NCBI GenBank assembly: GCA_025059775.1
Contig: JANXCW010000009.1
Coordinates: 48,595 to 112,594 of the forward strand
DNA from: Armatimonadota bacterium
GTDB taxonomy: Bacteria; Sysuimicrobiota; Sysuimicrobiia; Sysuimicrobiales; Sysuimicrobiaceae
Length of the DNA: 64,000 nt
Direction: 5' to 3'
Under the pieces are notes generated by a model. It saw nothing but the letters and a program-made list of their open reading frames with translations, had not been told where the DNA came from and did not search any database. Made by a program: the position numbers and the translations under genes. Shown here piece by piece: positions 58,978 through 64,000 of this stretch; positions within the stretch are counted from its first letter, which is position 1, and each line of letters opens with the position of its first letter.

Positions 58978-60177
58978 TCACCTCGCGGAGATCTTCTCCA
59001 TCGCCCGCCCCAGCCGCACCACCGCCTCGTCCACCTCCGCCTCGGAGACCACGAGGGGTGGACAGAGTCGCAGGGTGGTGGGCCGCACCGCGTTCACGAG
59101 CAAGCCCTCCCCGAGCGCCGCCTCCACCACGGAGGCCGCCTCCACCCGCAGGTCGGCGGCCACCAGGAGCCCCACCCCCCGTACGGACTCGATGAGGGCG
59201 TTCCGCTCCGCCAGCCCCCGGAGTCCCCGCAGGAGCCGATCTCCCGCCCGCCGGGCGTTCTCCACAAGTCCGTCCCGCTCCACCACCTCTAGCACCACAT
59301 GGACCGCGGCACAGGCCAGGGGGTTGCCGCCGAAGGTGCTCCCGTGATCCCCCGGGCCCAGGTGCTGGGCCACCTCCTCCCGGGCCAGCACCGCGCCCAC
59401 GGGAACCCCGCCCCCGAGTCCCTTGCCCAAGGTCACCACGTCCGGCTGAACCCCCTCCCGCTGGAAGGCAAAGAGCGCACCCGTGCGGCCGATCCCCGTC
59501 TGCACCTCGTCCAGCACCAGCAGCACCCCCTTCTCCCGGCAGAGGGCCTCCAGGTCCCGCAGGTACCCCGGAGAAGGGACCACCACGCCGCCCTCTCCCT
59601 GCACGGGCTCCACCAGCACCGCACAGGTGCGATCCGTGATGGCGTCCGCCACGGCCCCGAGGCTGTCGTAGGGCACGAACCGGAATCCCGGGGGGAGAGG
59701 CTCAAAGCCCTGCCAGTACCGGGGGTTTCCCGTGGCCGCCAAAGCCCCCAGGGTGCGGCCGTGGAAGCTGCCCTCCATGGTCACGATCTCGTAGGCGTCC
59801 GGACCCCGCACCCCCCGGCCCCACCGCCGGGCCAGTTTGATGGCGGCCTCCACGGCCTCCGCCCCGCTGTTGCAGAAGAAGACCCGAGGGAGCCCACTCA
59901 GCTCCGCCAGCCGCTTGGCGGCCCGGGCCTGCTCGGGGATGTGGTAGAGGTTCGAGACGTGCAGGTAGCGGGAAACTTGGTCACACAGGGCCCGCACCAG
60001 ATCCGGGTGCGCATGCCCGAGGCTGGTGGCGGCAATCCCCGCCACGAAGTCCAGGTACTCCCGACCCCCGAGATCCCACAGCCGCACGCCCTCCCCGCGT
60101 ACGAAGGCCACGGGCGACCGCCGGTACGTGCGGAAGAGGTACCGGTCCGACCACTCCAGCACCGTTTCCAGGTCCAT
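58978..60177 (-). CDS. argD: Acetylornithine aminotransferase
   Basis: 399-residue class III PLP aminotransferase. Landmarks are FCNSGAEAVEAAIKLAR, LLVLDEVQTGIGRTG, and the PLP lysine in TLGKGLGGGVPVGAV. It makes N-acetylornithine from the semialdehyde and may also serve in lysine synthesis (DapC). The start directly abuts the argB stop codon. Confidence 0.94.
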   Translation of the reverse strand: MDLETVLEWSDRYLFRTYRRSPVAFVRGEGVRLWDLGGREYLDFVAGIAATSLGHAHPDLVRALCDQVSRYLHVSNLYHIPEQARAAKRLAELSGLPRVFFCNSGAEAVEAAIKLARRWGRGVRGPDAYEIVTMEGSFHGRTLGALAATGNPRYWQGFEPLPPGFRFVPYDSLGAVADAITDRTCAVLVEPVQGEGGVVVPSPGYLRDLEALCREKGVLLVLDEVQTGIGRTGALFAFQREGVQPDVVTLGKGLGGGVPVGAVLAREEVAQHLGPGDHGSTFGGNPLACAAVHVVLEVVERDGLVENARRAGDRLLRGLRGLAERNALIESVRGVGLLVAADLRVEAASVVEAALGEGLLVNAVRPTTLRLCPPLVVSEAEVDEAVVRLGRAMEKISAR

Positions 60178-61053
60178 CTAGCCCTCCGCAGGGCGGATCA
60201 TGGTGCCGACTCCGGTCTCCGTGAAGAGTTCAATCAGCAGGCCGTGAGGTAGATCTGTGCCGATGATGTGGGCACTCCGCACGCCGCCCGCAAGAGCCTG
60301 CAGGCAGGCCTCCACTTTGGGGATCATTCCCCTGGAGATCACACCGGAGGCGATGAGCTGCCTCGCCTCCTCCGGGCTGAGCTCGCTCAGGAGCTCCCGA
60401 CGGCCATCCGCTTCCCGGTACACCCCCGGCACGTCCGTGAGGAGGATGAGCTTCTGGGCCCGCAGGCCCACCGCCAGGGCCGCGGCCGCGGTATCCGCGT
60501 TGAGGTTGTAGCTCTGGCCGTCCGGGCCAAATCCCAGAGAGGCGATGACGGGGAGAAATCCCGCGTCCAGCAGAACCTGTACGATCTCCGGATCTACCCG
60601 CTCCACCTCACCCACGTACCCCAGATCCACCTCTCCACCGTGCTTGCGGACCTGCAAAAGCCGTGCGTCCTTTCCCGAAAGTCCCACGGCCCGGCCGCCC
60701 GCCCGGTGGATGAGGGTCACCAGGTGCTTGTTCACACGACCCGCGAGCACCATCTCCACCACTTCTATGGTCTCCGCGTCCGTGACCCGCAGACCGTTGA
60801 TGAACCGCGTGGTCTTACCCAGACGCTCCAGGGTGCGGGTGATCTCCGGGCCACCGCCGTGCACCAGCACGGGCCGCACCCCTGCCCGCTGCAGGAGCAC
60901 GAGATCCTCCGGGAGGGTGCCCAGCTCCTGAGCGTCCAGGACGCTCCCTCCGAACTTCACGACCACCGTGCGGTCCTTCCACGCCGCCACGTAGCGCAGG
61001 GCGTGGGCCAGGGAGGTACCGATGCCCGGGCTCTCTAGCGGCAGGACGTTCAC
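60178..61053 (-). CDS. argB: Acetylglutamate kinase
   Basis: 291 residues of the amino-acid-kinase family. VVVKFGGSVLD, LVHGGGPEI, GLRVTDAETIEVVEMVL and LILLTDVPGVY are all present. The N-terminal extension before the kinase core (about 25 residues) resembles that of arginine-inhibited, hexameric NAGKs, so feedback inhibition by arginine is likely. This fits the cyclic pathway with argJ. Confidence 0.95.
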   Translation of the reverse strand: MNVLPLESPGIGTSLAHALRYVAAWKDRTVVVKFGGSVLDAQELGTLPEDLVLLQRAGVRPVLVHGGGPEITRTLERLGKTTRFINGLRVTDAETIEVVEMVLAGRVNKHLVTLIHRAGGRAVGLSGKDARLLQVRKHGGEVDLGYVGEVERVDPEIVQVLLDAGFLPVIASLGFGPDGQSYNLNADTAAAALAVGLRAQKLILLTDVPGVYREADGRRELLSELSPEEARQLIASGVISRGMIPKVEACLQALAGGVRSAHIIGTDLPHGLLIELFTETGVGTMIRPAEG

Positions 61054-61063
61054 CGCCTTCCTC

Positions 61064-62272
61064 CTACGTGATGTAGGCGCCGTTCAGGCACACGTATTCC
61101 TCGCTGAGGTCGCACGTCCACACCCACCACCGCCCGCTCCCCACCCCCAGGTCCACCCGCAGGGTCACCTCCGGGGCCCGCAGGGCCTGCGCGCCATCGG
61201 GAAGGGCCTCGGGAATCCCCACGCCGCCTTGGACCACCAGGACCGGCCCGAACCAGATGCGTGTCCTGGACTCCTCCAGAGCCACCCCGGCTCTTCCCAC
61301 CGCCGCGAGGATTCTGCCCCAGTTTGGCTCCCCGCCGTGCAGCATGGTCTTCACCAGGAGCGAGGTGGCCACGGTATAGGCAGCCTTCCGGGCCTCTGCC
61401 TCGTCCAGGGCGCCTGTGACCTCCACCCGCACGAGCCGCGTGGCACCCTCCCCATCCCGCACCACCATCTTCGCCAAGTCCTCCGCCACCGCGGTGAGGG
61501 CCGCGCAGAACCGTCGGTAGGCCTCCCCCTCTTCCGCGGAGATCCCTGCTCGGCCGTTCGCCAGAACGATGAGGCTGTCGTTGGTGCTGGTGTCTCCGTC
61601 CACGGTGATGCGGTTGAAGGAAGCATCCGCGGCAATTCGGAGCGCCTCCCGGAGCCGTCCGGGGGAGATGCGGGCATCCGTGGTGAGAAAGCCCAGGGTA
61701 GTGGCGAGCTGGGGATGGATCATCCCGGCACCCTTCGCCATCCCGCCCACCGTCACCACGCCCTCCGGCAAGCGCACCTGCGCCGCGGCCCGTTTGGGGA
61801 AGGCATCCGTGGTGAGGATGGCCTCCGCCGCGGCCTCGCCCCGACGTTCCAGGGCTCGTACCGCCTGCGGGATCCCCCGACGGATGGCCTCCATGGGGAG
61901 GGGAACGCCGATCACCCCCGTGCTGCACACCAGCACGCGGGAACGCGGGATCCCGAGCTCCCGTGCGGCGAGTTCCGCCATCTCGTAGGCGTCCCGAAGC
62001 CCCCGCGGCCCCGTGCAGGCGTTGGCGTTGCCGCTGTTGGCCACGATGGCCTGCGCGACTCCCCCGGACAGGGCCTCCTGGCAGTACCGCACGGGTGCCG
62101 CCTTCACTCGGTTGGCGGTGAAGAGCCCCGCCGCGGAGGCAGGGACTTCCGAGTAGAGGAGGGCCAGGTCCAGCCGCTGGGGCTTGATCCCGCAATGTAC
62201 TCCCGCCGCCAGGAAGCCCTGCGGGCTCGTGACGTCTCCTGGAATGCGGACCACGTGCTCCGAGAGCTCCAT
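61064..62272 (-). CDS. argJ: Glutamate N-acetyltransferase/ornithine acetyltransferase
   Basis: 402-residue precursor that cleaves itself before the nucleophile T191 (KGAGMIHPQLA-T191-TLG) into alpha and beta subunits. It moves the acetyl group from N-acetylornithine to glutamate, so the pathway is cyclic. The oxyanion-hole CSTGVIG motif (116-122) is present. ATG at 62272 matches the usual N-terminus; it follows argC after 5 bases. Confidence 0.95.
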   Translation of the reverse strand: MELSEHVVRIPGDVTSPQGFLAAGVHCGIKPQRLDLALLYSEVPASAAGLFTANRVKAAPVRYCQEALSGGVAQAIVANSGNANACTGPRGLRDAYEMAELAARELGIPRSRVLVCSTGVIGVPLPMEAIRRGIPQAVRALERRGEAAAEAILTTDAFPKRAAAQVRLPEGVVTVGGMAKGAGMIHPQLATTLGFLTTDARISPGRLREALRIAADASFNRITVDGDTSTNDSLIVLANGRAGISAEEGEAYRRFCAALTAVAEDLAKMVVRDGEGATRLVRVEVTGALDEAEARKAAYTVATSLLVKTMLHGGEPNWGRILAAVGRAGVALEESRTRIWFGPVLVVQGGVGIPEALPDGAQALRAPEVTLRVDLGVGSGRWWVWTCDLSEEYVCLNGAYIT

Positions 62273-62277
62273 GGCAC

Positions 62278-63309
62278 CTAGGGGTAGAGGGGAGGGGTGA
62301 GGAGCCCTTCCGTCTCCGGAAGCCCGAACATGAGGTTCATGCACTGGATGGCCTGCCCCGCAGCCCCCTTCCCCAGGTTGTCCAGGGCCGCGATGGCAAT
62401 GGCCACCTCCCGCTCCGTATCCACCCGAACCGTCAGATCGCAGAAGTTGGAGCCATACGTGGCCTTCGTCTGCGGGAGGTCCCCCGTGAGCACCCGCATG
62501 AAGGGCTCTCCCGCGTACGCCTCCCGGTACAGGTCCAGGGCAGCCTGGCCTGCCAGGGGACGGCCGAGCCGTACGTAGCAGGTAGCGAGGATCCCTCGGG
62601 TCATGGGAACCAGGTGTGGGACGAAGCACACGGCAGCGGGACATCCTGCCTCCGCCAGGGTCTGTTCCATCTCGGGGATATGGCGGTGGTGGGCCGCGTT
62701 GTAGGGCCGTACGTTCTCGTTGATCTCGCTGAAGTGGGTGCCCAGGGACACGCTCCGGCCAGCCCCAGATACCCCGGACTTCGCGTCCACCACCACGGGT
62801 CCGCTCCCGTATCCTGCCCGCAGGAGGGGCAGCAGACCGAGCAGCGCAGCCGTGGGGTAACAGCCCGGAACCGCCACGAGGTTTGCCTCCCGGATGCGGC
62901 TACGGTGGAGCTCCGGAAGCCCGTAGACCGCCTCCTTCAACAGGTGCACAGCCGTGTGCTCCCGCCCGTACCACCGGGCGTACTGAGCGGGATCCCGCAA
63001 GCGGAAGTCCGGCCCCAGATCCACCACTCGGGCGCCCGCGGCCAGGATCTCAGGAGCGGCCTCCAGGGCGAGTCCGTGGGGAAGCGCCAGGAATACCACA
63101 TCGCTCTCCTGCCCCAGCTTCCGCCAGTTCGGTTCCCCCAGGGGCCTACGCACGAGCCCTTCCAGATGGGGGAAGACCTCCGGGAGGGACTTGCCCTGGT
63201 GCTGTCCCGCGGCGAGATGCATCAGCTCCACCCGGGGGTGGCGCACCAGCCACCGCACCAGCTCCCCCCCCGTATACCCGCTCGCGCCCACCACGCTCGC
63301 CCGGATCAT
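62278..63309 (-). CDS. argC: N-acetyl-gamma-glutamyl-phosphate reductase
   Basis: 343 residues; NADPH-dependent reduction of acetylglutamyl phosphate. Nucleotide motif GASGYTGGEL (8-17), catalytic Cys C150 in VPGCYPTA, HHRHIPEMEQ and FVPHLVPMTRG mark ArgC type 1. It is the first gene of argCJBDGHR. The ATG at 63309 has no Shine-Dalgarno. The promoter -10 ends 6 bases upstream, so the message is probably leaderless. Confidence 0.95.
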   Translation of the reverse strand: MIRASVVGASGYTGGELVRWLVRHPRVELMHLAAGQHQGKSLPEVFPHLEGLVRRPLGEPNWRKLGQESDVVFLALPHGLALEAAPEILAAGARVVDLGPDFRLRDPAQYARWYGREHTAVHLLKEAVYGLPELHRSRIREANLVAVPGCYPTAALLGLLPLLRAGYGSGPVVVDAKSGVSGAGRSVSLGTHFSEINENVRPYNAAHHRHIPEMEQTLAEAGCPAAVCFVPHLVPMTRGILATCYVRLGRPLAGQAALDLYREAYAGEPFMRVLTGDLPQTKATYGSNFCDLTVRVDTEREVAIAIAALDNLGKGAAGQAIQCMNLMFGLPETEGLLTPPLYP

Positions 63310-63315
63310 GGCATA

Positions 63316-63344
63316 ACCATACAGGAAATTGCATGATGTTGCAA
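63316..63344 (-). promoter_or_regulatory. Promoter of the argCJBDGHR operon
   Basis: On the minus strand TTGCAA (63344-63339), a 17-base spacer and TATGGT (63321-63316) precede the argC ATG by 6 bases. Transcription would begin at about the A of ATG. Confidence 0.6.
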
Positions 63345-63345
63345 T
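63328..63345. promoter_or_regulatory. ARG-box-like palindrome, candidate ArgR operator
   Basis: ATTGCA-N6-TGCAAT is a perfect 18-bp inverted repeat, the size of an ARG box, lying across the -35 element and spacer of the argC promoter. ArgR bound here would block RNA polymerase. The operon encodes its own ArgR. Confidence 0.6.
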
Positions 63346-63366
63346 CCGACCCAGGGGGCGGGACGG

Positions 63367-63396
63367 TTGACGTGCTCTCCGGGTTCCATCTATAGA
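63367..63396 (+). promoter_or_regulatory. Promoter of the family-5 binding-protein gene
   Basis: TTGACG (63367-63372), an 18-base spacer and TATAGA (63391-63396) form the best sigma70-type promoter in the window. It is divergent from argC and about 40 bases upstream of the ATG. Confidence 0.65.
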
Positions 63397-63436
63397 ATGG
63401 TGAGTGTGGGCGCAATCGTTCGGTAAGGGGGGAACC

Positions 63437-64000
63437 ATGCGGAGACAAAAGGGCGTGCTGGCGGTGTTGGCCGCGGTGGCCGTGGCCCTGGGATCGGTTG
63501 CCGGGGGATTCGGTGCGCCGGCAGAGCAGCCCCGCCGGGGCGGAATCCTCCGGGTGGCAGATGAGGCCCCCGGAGGCCCCTTCGGCGTCCCCTGGAAAAT
63601 GCCCGTCTTCGGCATCATCCCCGCGGTCCCCGTCTACGAAACCCTCCTCTGGGTGGACGCCCGCGGCCGCATCAGCCCCAAACTCGCTACCCACTGGGAG
63701 GTCACCCCGGACCGCAAGGGACTCGTGCTGCGGCTCCGCCAAGGCGTGCGCTTCCACGACGGCTCCGAACTCGACGCCGACGCCGTAAAGTTCAGCCTCG
63801 AGGAAAACCTCAAAGCCCGTCGCCTCCCCCCCACCATCCAGTCCGTGGACGTCCTCAACCGACATACGGTCCGGGTCAACTTCTCCCAGTGGAACAACGG
63901 CATCTACCTCTCCCTCGCAGGCTCCGCCTCCCTCATCGCCTCCCCCACCCACATCCGCCGGCTGGGAGAGGAACGGGCCCAGTGGGAACCCTCCGGAACC
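63437..64000 (+). CDS. Family-5 ABC transporter substrate-binding protein, 3' end beyond window
   Basis: The first 188 codons of an SBP_bac_5 (DppA/OppA/NikA-type) protein. A signal peptide (about 1-27, ALGSVAGGFGAPA) precedes RRGGILRVADE, the normal mature N-terminus. Then come VYETLLWVDARGRISPKLATHWE and LRQGVRFHDGSELDADAVKFSLE. It would bind peptides, nickel or another small solute outside the membrane. The part seen cannot distinguish these. AAGGGGGGA lies a few bases before the ATG. Confidence 0.88.
   Translation, partial: MRRQKGVLAVLAAVAVALGSVAGGFGAPAEQPRRGGILRVADEAPGGPFGVPWKMPVFGIIPAVPVYETLLWVDARGRISPKLATHWEVTPDRKGLVLRLRQGVRFHDGSELDADAVKFSLEENLKARRLPPTIQSVDVLNRHTVRVNFSQWNNGIYLSLAGSASLIASPTHIRRLGEERAQWEPSGT

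Overview
A gene-dense, very GC-rich bacterial chromosome segment (52 intact or window-edge genes plus one pseudogene, no gene-free stretch above about 175 bases). ArgR, a PgpH-type 7TM-HD protein, a Gram-positive-type undecaprenol/diacylglycerol kinase, a DapL-like aminotransferase and a DUF763 protein together suggest a deep-branching, possibly thermophilic Terrabacteria-type lineage, for example Sysuimicrobiota/CSP1-3 or Armatimonadota. This placement is an inference from gene content only. No rRNA, tRNA, CRISPR array, IS element or phage gene was seen.

Layout. (1) 1-4600, minus strand: an MBL-fold hydrolase cut by the window edge, a cell-wall amidase, a diiron ferritin-like protein with a strong terminator, a free-standing Cas4/RecB-like nuclease with four cysteines, and a DUF763 protein. 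(2) 4600-22700, minus strand: an uptake and catabolic region. It holds an ACMSD-type amidohydrolase, an ABC permease with two permease repeats, two paralogous binding proteins, a SnoaL-like protein, a carotenoid/lignostilbene oxygenase, a Crp-family regulator, a salicylyl-CoA 5-hydroxylase/OYE fusion, an LLM flavin oxidoreductase, a benzoate-CoA-ligase-type enzyme, an SDR, and a complete Liv-type transporter whose two ATPases are fused in one chain. Together they look like import and CoA-dependent breakdown of aromatic acids, probably plant or lignin derived. (3) 22842-28589, plus strand: MFS exporter, proBA, a thioredoxin-fold peroxiredoxin-like gene with an in-frame UGA and a hairpin placed like a bacterial SECIS (probable selenoprotein), and purEK, mostly coupled by 4-base overlaps. 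(4) 28565-34708, minus strand: uvrC and a large Lhr helicase. (5) 34736-38791, plus strand: an AttEFGH-like ABC exporter operon whose last protein joins a permease-like N-terminal segment to a CrtC/AttH lipocalin-type domain.

(6) 38778-41258, minus strand: a P-type Ca2+/cation ATPase pseudogene with three nonsense codons, one frameshift and an internal deletion. (7) 41335-42507, plus strand: an aminotransferase. (8) 42473-56263, minus strand: a Lon-family ATPase-protease, uvrA, uvrB, then the conserved block pgpH-ybeY-dgkA-corC-cdd-era (listed in transcription order). (9) 55793-63309, minus strand: an argCJBDGHR operon (no argF) driven by a promoter overlapping an ARG-box-like palindrome. (10) Divergent from argC, a family-5 oligopeptide/nickel-type binding protein runs off the window end behind a good sigma70-type promoter.

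Several genes that lack a clear Shine-Dalgarno (argC, lhr, the MFS gene, the first MBL gene, and less clearly uvrC and pgpH) have a -10-like hexamer 6-9 bases before the start codon, a layout typical of leaderless transcripts. Operons with strong AGGAGG-type sites coexist with them.
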